A stretch of DNA of 43,785 nt. It comes from Mucilaginibacter polytrichastri. Lineage in GTDB: Bacteria > Bacteroidota > Bacteroidia > Sphingobacteriales > Sphingobacteriaceae. Numbering within the stretch: the first letter of the stretch is position 1; the number at the start of each line of letters is the position of its first letter. Below are positions 9,556-18,980 of the stretch, piece by piece. The notes below the pieces were generated by a model. That model ran no database searches, was not told the origin of the DNA, and saw nothing but the letters and a program-made list of their open reading frames with translations. The stretch lies in assembly GCF_001911425.1 (NCBI RefSeq), contig NZ_MPPL01000001.1, forward strand, positions 1,545,091 to 1,588,875, in the 5' to 3' direction. Made by a program: the position numbers and the translations under genes.

Positions 9556-11934
9556 ATGATCAAAAATTATATTAAAATAGCATTCAGGAACCTTTGGAGG
9601 CATAAGAGTTTCTCACTAATCAATATTGTTGGTTTGGCTATTGGATTAACTGCATTTGTATTGATACTCATGTATGTGAATTTCGAATTGAGTTATGATA
9701 ATTTTCATACCAAAGCCGACCAGATTTACAGAGTAAATACCAATATTATTTCATCAAACGATGTAATGAAGGAGCCTGTTACCTCCGCACCAATGGGGCC
9801 TGCATTGAAAGCCGATTTCCCGGAAGTGGTCGAATCAACGCGAATATTTGGAGATAAAGTACTGGTTAAAGTTAAAGACCAGCTTTTTCAGGAGTATAGG
9901 ATGATTATTGCTGATCCGTCGCTTTTTAAAACATTTAACTTTCCATTAATAAAGGGCAGTGCAACGCAAGCATTAAAAAATCCTTTTAGTGTAGTGCTTA
10001 CAGAAACTACAGCCAAAAAATATTTTGGTTCTGCCGATCCTTTAGGTAAAACGCTGGTTTTTGATAATAAATATCCCGTTACCGTTACCGGAATTGCAAA
10101 GGATGCTCCTGCAAATTCGCAAATCAAATTCGACTTAATCTATTCTGTTTCGAGCCTTGATAAAGAATACCCTGGCCGTTTGAGCCAATGGGGTAATTTC
10201 GGCAATTTTACTTTTTTATTACTCAAGAAAGGCACAAATGCCAGCCTGTTACAAGCACAAATGCCAGCTTTTTTAAAAAGGCATATTAGCGAAAGCGACA
10301 GAAAGCAGGGCATGAATTACGCCTTGTTTATTGAGCCATTAAAGGATACCTACATGGATCCCAAATCTTATGATGGGGGTAATATGAACAACATCTATAT
10401 TTTTTCTATCATAGCATTGTTCATTTTGCTTATCGCAGCTATTAACTTCATTAACTTAACTACAGCGCGGGCCACAGAGCGTGCAAAAGAAGTTGGCGTA
10501 CGTAAAGTGATTGGCGCAGACAGAAACCAGCTGATATGGCAGTTTTTGGGCGAATCTATCATGATCTGTTTAATTGCTTTTGTTTTTGCCGTACTGCTTA
10601 TTACCCTGTTATTGCCCTTGTTTAACCAGGTTGCAGGTAAAGAAATTTGCCATACTATATTTAACCATGGGTACTTGTTAATATTGCTGTGTATTTCGGT
10701 TGTTATCGGTTTATCTGCCGGCGTTTATCCCGCCTTAGTGTTATCCGGCTTTAAACCGGTTGTTATTTTAAAGGGTAAGTTCAGTACTTCTGTAAAGGGG
10801 GCCTGGTTGCGTAAGGCTTTAGTTATAACCCAGTTTACTATTTCTATTGTGCTTATTGTGGGTACGCTGGTAGTTTACAAGCAGCTTAATTTTATGCGCA
10901 GCCAATCGCTTGGTTTTAATAAAGATCAAATACTTACCATCAATTTCGCAGGAGATCAGGCTGTACTAAAAAGTTATCAAACCATTAAAAATGAGATCAA
11001 GGCCGTACCAAATGTGCTATCGATAACTATGTCGGCAGGTACACCGGGTGGCGGTAGCTCCAATGCTTACTCAGAACTTGAAAACAGGCAGGGTACTATG
11101 CAACCTGTTAACATTAATCTGTATGATGTTGATTATGATTACATACCGGCCTATGGTATGAAAGTAATTGCCGGGCGCACATTTTCATCTGCCTACGGCA
11201 CAGATTCTACTAAGGCAATTGTTGTTAATGAGGCAGCAGCTAAAAGTTTAGGCTACGTATCGCCTAATGATGCCATTGGTAAACGGTTTTCGCAATGGGG
11301 CCGGGATGGTAAAATTATAGGCGTTGTTAAAAACTTTCATTACCGCTCTTTACAACAAAATGTAGAGCCGCTTAATATGCGTGTAAACCCTGCCAATGCC
11401 GAAACTTTTAGCGTGAAAATAGCTGCGAAGGATATGCCTGGCACAATAGCCGCCATACAAAACAAATGGAAGATTTTAGTGCCGCAACGGCCGTTTAACT
11501 ATGATTTTGTAGATAAAAATTTCGACCGGCAATACGCTAACGAAGAGCGCTTTGGAAAGCTGTTTTTATACTTTGCTGTATTGGCCATATTTATTTCGTG
11601 TTTGGGTTTGTTAGGCCTGGCATCATACAGTACCATACAGCGCACCCGCGAAATTGGAATCCGTAAAGTGTTGGGGGCAAGTGTGGTGAGTATCGTAAGC
11701 ATGCTCTCGAAAGAGTTTTTGCTGCTGGTAATCGCTGCTTCGGTAATTGCATTCCCACTGGCCTGGTGGGGTATGCACACCTGGCTTCGCGATTTTGCCT
11801 ACCGGATAAATATATCATGGTACGTATTTGTATTTGCAGGTGCCATTTCGTTGCTTATTGCTTTTACAACGGTGTGCTTTCAATCTGTTAAAGCCGCGCT
11901 GGCTAACCCGGTTAAGAGTTTAAAGAGCGAATAA
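9556..11934 (+). CDS. ABC transporter permease 4, MacB/FtsX type
   Basis: Inner-membrane permease of 792 residues. TM1 (INIVGLAIGLTAFVLILMYV) is at about 22-41, and the coupling motifs are EVGVRKVIGAD (about 311) and EIGIRKVLGAS (about 698). The C-terminal pair carries WLRDFAYR and the protein ends NPVKSLKSE. Its extracytoplasmic domain resembles that of permease 3 (TTAKKYFGSADPLGKTL and NKDQILTI-type segments), so these two are probably recent relatives. The leader holds an AACTGATAACCG stretch of the sort seen before permeases 7 and 8. The permease relic follows 81 bases downstream. Confidence 0.92.
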   Translation: MIKNYIKIAFRNLWRHKSFSLINIVGLAIGLTAFVLILMYVNFELSYDNFHTKADQIYRVNTNIISSNDVMKEPVTSAPMGPALKADFPEVVESTRIFGDKVLVKVKDQLFQEYRMIIADPSLFKTFNFPLIKGSATQALKNPFSVVLTETTAKKYFGSADPLGKTLVFDNKYPVTVTGIAKDAPANSQIKFDLIYSVSSLDKEYPGRLSQWGNFGNFTFLLLKKGTNASLLQAQMPAFLKRHISESDRKQGMNYALFIEPLKDTYMDPKSYDGGNMNNIYIFSIIALFILLIAAINFINLTTARATERAKEVGVRKVIGADRNQLIWQFLGESIMICLIAFVFAVLLITLLLPLFNQVAGKEICHTIFNHGYLLILLCISVVIGLSAGVYPALVLSGFKPVVILKGKFSTSVKGAWLRKALVITQFTISIVLIVGTLVVYKQLNFMRSQSLGFNKDQILTINFAGDQAVLKSYQTIKNEIKAVPNVLSITMSAGTPGGGSSNAYSELENRQGTMQPVNINLYDVDYDYIPAYGMKVIAGRTFSSAYGTDSTKAIVVNEAAAKSLGYVSPNDAIGKRFSQWGRDGKIIGVVKNFHYRSLQQNVEPLNMRVNPANAETFSVKIAAKDMPGTIAAIQNKWKILVPQRPFNYDFVDKNFDRQYANEERFGKLFLYFAVLAIFISCLGLLGLASYSTIQRTREIGIRKVLGASVVSIVSMLSKEFLLLVIAASVIAFPLAWWGMHTWLRDFAYRINISWYVFVFAGAISLLIAFTTVCFQSVKAALANPVKSLKSE

Positions 11935-12015
11935 AATTATTTTTGAATGAGTGAGTTGTGATTGAGTAAATATTAGGCCATGATCTTTTAACCATGATCC
12001 ATTAACGCAAAAAAG

Positions 12016-12317
12016 ATGTTTAAAAACTATTTAAAAGTAGCATTAAGGAGCTTATTAAAGCGTAAAGTTTTTAGCCTGATTAATATACTGGGCCTGGCTA
12101 CAGGTATGGCCGTTTGTATGTTGATTGTACTGTTTATTCAGGATGAGTTGAGTTTTGATAAGTTTCAGGATAAAGGCGACCTTATTTACCGTATCGCGCT
12201 GGAGAGAATCTATCCCGGCAGGTCTACATCGTATGCCACAATTCCATGCTTACTATCAGTTTCCAAGCTATTAAAGCGGCGTTAATGAACCCGGTGAAGA
12301 GCCTCCGGAGCGAATAG
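12016..12317 (+). pseudogene. Internally deleted MacB/FtsX permease relic
   Basis: The reading frame from 12016 gives a normal permease N-terminus (MFKNYLKVALRSLLKRK, TM1, then DELSFDKF) for about 75 codons to YATIP. It then runs out of frame and stops at 12285. From about 12249 another frame encodes a normal permease C-terminus, LTISFQAIKAALMNPVKSL followed by RSE and a stop at 12315-12317. About 300 bases therefore remain of a gene that should be about 2.4 kb, with roughly 2.1 kb lost at a junction near 12240-12250 and a frameshift at the join. A single-TM 89-residue product could still be made, but the gene cannot encode a working permease. Confidence 0.85.
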
Positions 12318-12414
12318 TTTTTGAACAAAGGAATAAATACAATAAATAAAAAGATGATTATAGGAGTATGGGTTAACAACTCAGCACTCACAATTTACTA
12401 CTTAACGTTAAATT

Positions 12415-14796
12415 ATGATACGTAACTACTTTAAAATTGCATGGCGTAAGCTAAAGAAAAACAGGCTTTACTCGTTTGTAAATATATTGGGTTTAACGGC
12501 CGGGCTGGCCAGTTGTCTGCTCATTGGCTTGTATTTGGTAAACGAGTTAAGTTATGATAATTTCCATCATAATGCCGACAGAATTATAAGGCTGACTATG
12601 GAATATGGGCATGGTACTGATGCCACTAAAACGGCTGTTACCGGTAGCAAAAGTGGCCCACAATTGAAAAGGATGTTTCCTGAAATTGAAGCTTATGTTC
12701 GGACATTAAAAGCCAATCGACTATTTGATAATGATGGTAAGGCTTTTGATGAGCAGAATGTGTTATATGCAGATCAAGCTTTTTTTAAGGTATTCTCGTT
12801 TAATTTATTAAAAGGTAATGCGGCCGATGTACTGACCGCCCCAGACCATATTGTGCTTACAGAAGCCTCGGCTAAAAAATATTTCGGTGCTGAAGATCCG
12901 ATGGGTAAAACCTTGCGATCTGGCAGCAGGAACTTTGTGGTGAGTGGGGTAACCGCCAATGTGCCATCTAATTCTCAAATACATTTTGATTTTGTATTGC
13001 CTTTTGATATTCTGCCGGCAGCTAAAAACGAGGAATGGTTTTCGGCTAATTATGTTACCTATCTGCAATTAAAAGATGCAGGCAATATTGGCCAGCTGCA
13101 AAAGCAAATAAGCGCCTATATGCAGCAGGTAAACAAAGGCGAACTTAAAATGACGGGCAAGGAATATATGACCCTAAAGCTCGAGCCGTTAAAAAGTGTT
13201 CATCTGCATTCACAACTTTCTGGTTTTGAACCTAATGGCAGCCTGGTTTATATTTATATATTATTCAGCGTGGCGCTACTTACTTTGTTTATTGCCGCAG
13301 TTAACTATACCAATCTGGCAGTAGCACAATCTGCAGGGCGTAGCGCCGAAATTAGTATTCGTAAAGTATTAGGTGCAAGTGCTATTCAATTGTTCAGGCA
13401 GTTTATCGGCGAATCTTTTTTCTTTACTACATTAGCCACTTTACTGGCCGTGGCGGCCGCCTATATTTTGTTACCGCAGTTTAATATGATAGCCGGTAAA
13501 GCATTTACCACACAAGAACTGTTGAACCCCTTAGTACTTATCCTGTTATTCGTTTTAAGTATAATAATCAGCTTTGTTGCCGGGGCATATCCATCGTTAT
13601 TACTCTCTAATGAAAAGATTATCACGCTTTTAAAGTCCGGATTTTCATTCAGCGGAAATACTTCGCTGCGTCAGTCGCTTATTGTATTTCAATTTGTTAT
13701 ATCCTTCTTCCTCATTATATCAACTACAGTTATTGTGCGCCAGCTTAAATACATCCAAACTAAAGATGTAGGCTATAATCGTAATAATGTAATTGTATTG
13801 CCGGTTAATTATAATTTGTACCCGGTAGTTGGTACGCTTAAAACTCAAATGGCTGCTATACCTAATGTACAGCAGGTAAGCGTAGCTAATTCGTCGCCGG
13901 TTGCTGTAGGCTGGGGCGACGGTATCAGCACCCACGATGGTAAAAAGGTAATGGTAAATGCCATCCCGGCCGACGAAAACTTTGTGCCGATGTTTAAACT
14001 GAAGTTATTGGCGGGTAGTAATTATACCCATGCAGACCTGCTGCAAATGGATACCTCTAATAATGGTAAAAACTTTAAGTATTCATTTATTGTCAATGAA
14101 TCGGCAGCCAAAGCCCTGGGCTGGACACCGGAGGAAGCCATTGGTAAAACAATTAATAAGAATCAGGATGGGGTAATAAAAGGTGTGGTGAAGGATTTTA
14201 ATTTTCAATCATTGCACGATCCTATTACGCCGCTCATTATATTTTTAGATAACCAAAACACCAACGAGATTTTTTTAAAGGTAACCGATAACAACATCCC
14301 GCAGGTACTTCACGATCTGGAAAATGTTTGGAAGCACGAAGCTGGTAATACCCCTTTTCAATATCATTTTCTGGATGATGATTATAATGCCATATATGTA
14401 TCAGAACAACGCACAGCGGCCATGTTTAAAACATTCTCTATCCTGGCCATTCTGTTGGCTTGCCTGGGCTTGTTTGCACTTACTGCCTATTCTGTGCTTA
14501 ACCGTACCAAAGAGATCGGGATTCGTAAGGTGTTGGGTGCATCGGTAACCAGTATAACGTTGCTGCTATCTAAAAACTTTTTGAAGCTGGTTTTTATAGC
14601 CATTATCATCGCATCGCCCATTGCCTGGTATGCCATGAACAGGTGGCTGCAAGATTTTGCTTACCGCATAGATATTCAATGGTACATGTTTGTGCTGGCT
14701 GGTTTGGTAACTATTGTGATTGCTTTTGTTACGGTTAGCTTTCAATCTGTTAAGGCAGCAATTAGCACGCCGGTTAAAAGTTTGCGCAGCGAGTAA
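12415..14796 (+). CDS. ABC transporter permease 5, MacB/FtsX type
   Basis: Inner-membrane permease of 793 residues, last permease of unit 1. It has TM1 (about 21-42), two extracytoplasmic domains and eight predicted TM segments. The second coupling motif is the standard EIGIRKVLGAS (about 699), but the first reads EISIRKVLGAS (about 311), with Ser replacing the usual Gly. The N-terminal half also reads YTNLAVAQSAGRS where paralogues have FMNLSTARS. It ends STPVKSLRSE instead of ANPVKSL. These changes suggest relaxed or specialised coupling in the first half. It lies 97 bases after the relic and 112 before DUF4097-1. Confidence 0.92.
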   Translation: MIRNYFKIAWRKLKKNRLYSFVNILGLTAGLASCLLIGLYLVNELSYDNFHHNADRIIRLTMEYGHGTDATKTAVTGSKSGPQLKRMFPEIEAYVRTLKANRLFDNDGKAFDEQNVLYADQAFFKVFSFNLLKGNAADVLTAPDHIVLTEASAKKYFGAEDPMGKTLRSGSRNFVVSGVTANVPSNSQIHFDFVLPFDILPAAKNEEWFSANYVTYLQLKDAGNIGQLQKQISAYMQQVNKGELKMTGKEYMTLKLEPLKSVHLHSQLSGFEPNGSLVYIYILFSVALLTLFIAAVNYTNLAVAQSAGRSAEISIRKVLGASAIQLFRQFIGESFFFTTLATLLAVAAAYILLPQFNMIAGKAFTTQELLNPLVLILLFVLSIIISFVAGAYPSLLLSNEKIITLLKSGFSFSGNTSLRQSLIVFQFVISFFLIISTTVIVRQLKYIQTKDVGYNRNNVIVLPVNYNLYPVVGTLKTQMAAIPNVQQVSVANSSPVAVGWGDGISTHDGKKVMVNAIPADENFVPMFKLKLLAGSNYTHADLLQMDTSNNGKNFKYSFIVNESAAKALGWTPEEAIGKTINKNQDGVIKGVVKDFNFQSLHDPITPLIIFLDNQNTNEIFLKVTDNNIPQVLHDLENVWKHEAGNTPFQYHFLDDDYNAIYVSEQRTAAMFKTFSILAILLACLGLFALTAYSVLNRTKEIGIRKVLGASVTSITLLLSKNFLKLVFIAIIIASPIAWYAMNRWLQDFAYRIDIQWYMFVLAGLVTIVIAFVTVSFQSVKAAISTPVKSLRSE

Positions 14797-14908
14797 TTGT
14801 AACTTCAAGTAAATCAGAATATTGTTTTTCATAAATGAAACATATTCCTAAAAGAAGTGTATGAAATAACCAAAAAAATATTGGATATTTGGGTTCAAAC
14901 CAATTCAC

Positions 14909-15940
14909 ATGAGAGTCCCCATCATCATATTGGCTTTGCTTTTGGTATGCGGTACTACATTTGCCCAGGTAAACTGGACTAACGAACCCATTATACTAAA
15001 GCAGATCAAAGGATCAACTATACGTAGTGTTACAGTTAAAACGCTGGCCGGCAACATCGCTGTAATAGGCACCAATGCGCAGCCCAGTATAGAAGTATAT
15101 GTTGATGCCATAAACGAGGCAACGTCATCAAAAGCTGAATTGAAACGATTTGTAGAACAGGATTATGCTATAGATATGGTGGTAATAGACCACCAGCTTA
15201 CGGTTTCTGCAACCTGTAAATATGGCGACAGCAACTGGAAAAAGGCGGTAAGCATCTCTTTTAAAATATTTGTGCCCCGTTCTGTTGTTTGTAATTTAAA
15301 CTCAAAATCAGGGAGTGTGAGTTTGGTTAATCTTGATGGTAACCAAACATTTGCTACCAATGGTGCGGTAAACCTGGAGCAGGTAACCGGTATAGTTAGG
15401 GGCCATACAGGCAATGGGGATATCAATGTATCTAACACCGGGCCGGATATAGACCTGGCTACCACGGATGGTAATATTGTTGCCGTAAATTGCCAGGGTA
15501 AGGTTAAATTAAAAACAGACCAGGGTTCTATAAACCTCAGCAGGTTAAAAGGTACTATTGATGCTACCACTACAGCCGGTAATATTCAGTCGGACGAGAT
15601 TGACGGAACTTTTAATACAGAAACTACAGTGGGTGATATTACGCTGAAGCGAATGGCCTGCCATTTAAATGCTACAACTGCTTCGGGCACTATTAATGCA
15701 GAATTATCTAAGAATTGTAAATCTATTAAACTAAATGCATCCGAGGGTGATGCTAATATTACCATACCAGCTAAAGACGGTTTTAACCTCAATTTCGAAG
15801 GCAAATCTGTTACCGGCGATATGCCCAAAAAGTTTTCGGGCACTAATGATGGTAAAAAGTTGTTAGGCGCTGTGTATGGTGGAGGGATACCGGTAGAGGT
15901 ACACGCAGTATCCGGCGAAGTAAAGGTCCAGTTTATTTAA
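14909..15940 (+). CDS. Secreted DUF4097 beta-strand repeat protein 1
   Basis: Exported protein of 343 residues with an N-terminal signal peptide (cleavage likely after TTFA at 19). No membrane anchor is visible after it. The middle (about 132-275) is built from turns of about 18 residues, each with a degenerate T-x-x-G-x-(I/V) corner (TNGAV, TTDGNI, TDQGSI, TTAGNI, TTVGDI), as expected for a right-handed beta-helix of the DUF4097 type. It has exactly the same length as the protein at 26640 and aligns with it essentially without gaps, but its turns are far more diverged. It is the last gene of unit 1 and is followed by a terminator. Function is unknown; periplasmic or surface location is inferred. 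Confidence 0.85.
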   Translation: MRVPIIILALLLVCGTTFAQVNWTNEPIILKQIKGSTIRSVTVKTLAGNIAVIGTNAQPSIEVYVDAINEATSSKAELKRFVEQDYAIDMVVIDHQLTVSATCKYGDSNWKKAVSISFKIFVPRSVVCNLNSKSGSVSLVNLDGNQTFATNGAVNLEQVTGIVRGHTGNGDINVSNTGPDIDLATTDGNIVAVNCQGKVKLKTDQGSINLSRLKGTIDATTTAGNIQSDEIDGTFNTETTVGDITLKRMACHLNATTASGTINAELSKNCKSIKLNASEGDANITIPAKDGFNLNFEGKSVTGDMPKKFSGTNDGKKLLGAVYGGGIPVEVHAVSGEVKVQFI

Positions 15941-15960
15941 GCGGCATTATAATCTTATAG

Positions 15961-15993
15961 AAAGAGCGGTACAGATGTGCTGCTCTTTTTTTA
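15961..15993 (+). terminator. Rho-independent terminator after DUF4097-1
   Basis: AAAGAGC at 15961-15967 pairs with GCTCTTT at 15982-15988, and the T-run continues to about 15992. It lies 20 bases after the stop codon and closes unit 1. Confidence 0.7.
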
Positions 15994-16036
15994 TGCTTAG
16001 TTTTAAAAAACAGCCTGTTACAGAGTGTATCGAAAC

Positions 16037-16142
16037 CGTACGCACCTTGTTACACAACCGTACACTAATTAATATTTTATTTGTATTATATATTTGATTA
16101 TCAAGTATATATGTATTTGGTATAGATTTGTAACTATACTGC
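16037..16142 (+). promoter_or_regulatory. Conserved upstream block B, before unit 2
   Basis: Second copy of the shared block. The first box starts at 16037 (CGTACGCACC, then TGTTACACAACCG, then TACAC). TGATTATCA lies at 16095-16103, TTTGGTAT at 16116-16123, and TTGTAACTATACTGC ends at 16142. Block C is close to identical over the first box and closely matches TTTGGTAT and the ACTGC end. TAGATTTG at 16123-16130 also fits the Bacteroidota -7 consensus TAnnTTTG, but I see no good -33 element at the right distance. The start codon at 16167 follows 24 bases after the block. Confidence 0.65.
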
Positions 16143-16166
16143 TTGTAATAAAATCTTTATCGATAT

Positions 16167-16433
16167 ATGAAACAGATCAGAAATATACTTACCATCTGCA
16201 TTTTGCCAATAACGTTAGTTGCTGCGGCGCAAACTACTACAACACGTAAGGTAGAAAAAGTGAACATTGATAAAAGCATTGATGACAACGGCAAAGAATT
16301 GCATATTAAAATATCGGGTACCAAGGGCAATAAGCCCATTATATTTGACCGGCTTTACAATATAAAGGGCATGAGCAAACCACAGGTAGAAGCTGTTAAG
16401 AAGCACGTGCTCGATTCATTAGGGGTTAACTAG
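16167..16433 (+). CDS. Small secreted protein of unknown function
   Basis: An 88-residue product with a clear signal peptide (basic MKQIRN, a hydrophobic core, cleavage likely after VAAA at 21). This leaves a mature chain of about 67 residues that is charged and Thr/Lys-rich (TTTTRKVEKVNIDKS), with no Cys and no lipobox. I do not recognise a family. It is the first gene after conserved block B and ends 14 bases before permease 6, so the two are very likely co-transcribed and probably linked in function. A periplasmic accessory, sensor or substrate-related role is possible but unsupported by any motif. The start has no strong Shine-Dalgarno. Confidence 0.7.
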   Translation: MKQIRNILTICILPITLVAAAQTTTTRKVEKVNIDKSIDDNGKELHIKISGTKGNKPIIFDRLYNIKGMSKPQVEAVKKHVLDSLGVN

Positions 16434-16447
16434 TAAAAAAAGGAATT

Positions 16448-18871
16448 ATGTTTAAAAATTACATTAAAACGGCCTGGCGTAATTTGTGGAAAGGCAAGGT
16501 GTTCAACAGCTTGAACATTGTTGGGCTTTCTGTAGCTATAGCCAGTTCTACATTATTGTTGCTCACCGTTTTCTTCGAATCGTCATACGATACGTTTCAC
16601 AAAAACATCGACAATATTTACCAGGTATATTTTACAGTGAGCAGGCCTGGCGCGCCGCAAAAAACAGGTTCTATGCCCGGGCCGCTTGCGCCTACTTTAA
16701 AAGCCGATTATCCGGATGTTAAATATGCAACCCGGGTAGCCGGTTCCCCGCCTGCAACAGTTATTTATGGTGATAAGCAAATACAGCAAGATGTTATTTT
16801 TGCCGACCCAGACTATTTTAACATGTTCAGTTTCCCTATTATTAAGGGTAATAAAAAGGCTTTATCGGGTATCAATGATGTAGTATTAACGCAGTCTTCG
16901 GCCAAGGCAATTTTTGGCGATGCCGACCCTATTGGTAAAACCATTGCTGTAAAATATGATGATCAGCCTCACAATTTTATAGTAAGCGGTATAACCAATG
17001 ATTATCCTAAAAATTCGAGCCTGGGCACCGATCTCACTGTTCGGTTCGAAAATTCTCAAGATTATAAGTACTTGTCTAAAGTGTGGGATTCGCGCACGCA
17101 TATTGTATATGTACAACTCAATAAAAATGTAAACCCGGCCAAGTTTGAGCAAGGGTTAAAGCCATTTGTAAAAAAATATTTAAAACAAGATTTGGACGAT
17201 CTGAAACGAGATGGCGCTAAACCGCTTCCAGGCGGCGAGCGTGAAGCGCTAGGCATTTATCCATACAAAGACAATCACTTTAATACCGACATGGGTGCTG
17301 TTTACGGCTCAACCATCAGCAAAACTTACGTGGGTGGTTTACTGGTTATCGCCATCTTTATATTGATAATCGCCTGTATCAACTTCGTTAATTTATCGGT
17401 GGCCCGCTCGTTTACCCGTGCCCGCGAAATTGGCGTGCGCAAAACACTTGGAGCAGGTAAATGGCAACTGTTAACCCAGTTTTGGACAGAGACGGTAATT
17501 ATTTGCCTTATTGCCCTGGTTGCAGGTATTAGTTTAGCTGCATTGGTAATGCCTGGTTTTAAAGCTGCTTTTCAAAGCAGTATCTCTATGAGTATGCTTT
17601 TACAGCCTTTGCAATTGTTTACCATTATCGGTTTGTTTTTGTTTATAACCGTAGCAGCGGGTTTTTATCCGGCCTTATTGATGCTAAGCTATAAAACCAC
17701 CCAAGTTTTAAAAGGATCTGTAAACACGCAAAAGCCTGGTAAAGTGCGTAATATCTTATTGGTAGTACAGTTTTGCCTGGCTACTATATTAACCATCTGT
17801 ACATTGATAACCTGGCAGCAGATTAGCTATTTGCAAAATAAGCCGTTGGGCTACAATAAAAACGAGGTGATCAGTATCCCGATAGGCAATAGCGTAAACG
17901 GTGATCAGGCGCTGCAATTGTTCCGTAACCAAATGGCGGGGCAGCCGGGTGTAATCGGTATTACAGGCGCTTATAGTAATTTGGGCAGGGGTAAAGATGG
18001 CTCCAACTCCAATTCGGTACTGGGCTTTAATTACAAAGGCCACGAGGTGCGTACCCACGAGCAAAAGGTTGATTATGATTACCTGAAAACATTGGATATC
18101 AAACTGGCAGCTGGCCGCGATTTTTCGAGAGATTTTGCATCAGATACCAACAGCGTGGTTATCAACGAAAAAATGGCTGCCTTAATAGGTGGAGGTAATG
18201 TGGTAGGTACTTTTTTGCCTATGCACGATAACCAGCCGCCTATGCAGGTGGTAGGCGTGTTTAAAGATTATAACTTCAAATCGCTGCACGAAGATGTAGA
18301 GCCGCTTACCCTGGTCATGCAAAAAGACTTCCCGATCAGCTACATATTTGTACGGGTTAAATCAAACAACCTGCTGCAGGATTTTAACCGGGTGCAAGAG
18401 AAATGGCATGCCACCTTCCCCAATATCGAATTTACTGGTTCATGGTTAAGTGAGAACACCGAAAAGCAATACCGTAGCGAAAAACGCTTGTCGACCATAT
18501 TTATCAGTGCAGCAATTATCGCCATTATTATTTCTTGTATCGGTTTACTGGCCATCTCCATTATGGTTATTGTACAGCGTACCAAAGAGATAGGTATCCG
18601 TAAAGTTCTGGGCTCTAGCGTATATAGTATCGTTATGCTGCTCTCCCGCGAGTTTGTTAAACTGGTACTGATTGCCGCTATCATCGCTTTCCCGGTTGCC
18701 TGGTGGGTAATGCATAAATGGCTGGAAGGCTTTGCCTACCGCATAACCATACAGTGGTGGGTTTTTGCAGTAGCTACTTTAATAGCACTGGTTATCGCTT
18801 TGTTAACCATAAGTATCCAGGCGGTGAAAGCCGCTTTGGCCAACCCGGTTAAGAGCCTGAAAAGTGAATAA
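16448..18871 (+). CDS. ABC transporter permease 6, MacB/FtsX type
   Basis: Inner-membrane permease of 807 residues, first permease of unit 2. TM1 (about 21-43) reads LNIVGLSVAIASSTLLLL, without the usual GLAIG pattern. Coupling motifs are EIGVRKTLGAG (about 326) and EIGIRKVLGSS (about 713). The first extracytoplasmic domain is longer than in permeases 1-5 because of an insert near 240-275 rich in Lys and Asp (LKQDLDDLKRDG). An AGGA at 16440-16443 precedes the ATG. It ends NPVKSLKSE. The intergenic gap to permease 7 is 109 bases and shows no terminator. Confidence 0.92.
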   Translation: MFKNYIKTAWRNLWKGKVFNSLNIVGLSVAIASSTLLLLTVFFESSYDTFHKNIDNIYQVYFTVSRPGAPQKTGSMPGPLAPTLKADYPDVKYATRVAGSPPATVIYGDKQIQQDVIFADPDYFNMFSFPIIKGNKKALSGINDVVLTQSSAKAIFGDADPIGKTIAVKYDDQPHNFIVSGITNDYPKNSSLGTDLTVRFENSQDYKYLSKVWDSRTHIVYVQLNKNVNPAKFEQGLKPFVKKYLKQDLDDLKRDGAKPLPGGEREALGIYPYKDNHFNTDMGAVYGSTISKTYVGGLLVIAIFILIIACINFVNLSVARSFTRAREIGVRKTLGAGKWQLLTQFWTETVIICLIALVAGISLAALVMPGFKAAFQSSISMSMLLQPLQLFTIIGLFLFITVAAGFYPALLMLSYKTTQVLKGSVNTQKPGKVRNILLVVQFCLATILTICTLITWQQISYLQNKPLGYNKNEVISIPIGNSVNGDQALQLFRNQMAGQPGVIGITGAYSNLGRGKDGSNSNSVLGFNYKGHEVRTHEQKVDYDYLKTLDIKLAAGRDFSRDFASDTNSVVINEKMAALIGGGNVVGTFLPMHDNQPPMQVVGVFKDYNFKSLHEDVEPLTLVMQKDFPISYIFVRVKSNNLLQDFNRVQEKWHATFPNIEFTGSWLSENTEKQYRSEKRLSTIFISAAIIAIIISCIGLLAISIMVIVQRTKEIGIRKVLGSSVYSIVMLLSREFVKLVLIAAIIAFPVAWWVMHKWLEGFAYRITIQWWVFAVATLIALVIALLTISIQAVKAALANPVKSLKSE

Positions 18872-18940
18872 AAGTAGATTTAGGATTTTTAAACAAGAGA
18901 TTAAGGACTAAAAATAATAGTCATAATCAAAAGATGAGAC

Positions 18941-18980
18941 CGACAACACACAACTGATAACAGATAACTGACAACAGATT
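18941..18980 (+). repeat. AACTGATAAC-type degenerate repeat in a permease leader
   Basis: Short degenerate copies of the word AACtGAtAACaG follow each other up to the ATG at 18981 (CAACTGATAACAGATAACTG, then ACAACAG). Related stretches lie just before 9556 (AACTGATAACCG) and 21512 (CAACCGATAACAGACAACC). They may be translation-leader or transcription-pause sequences or decayed tandem repeats; I cannot tell which. Confidence 0.4.
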
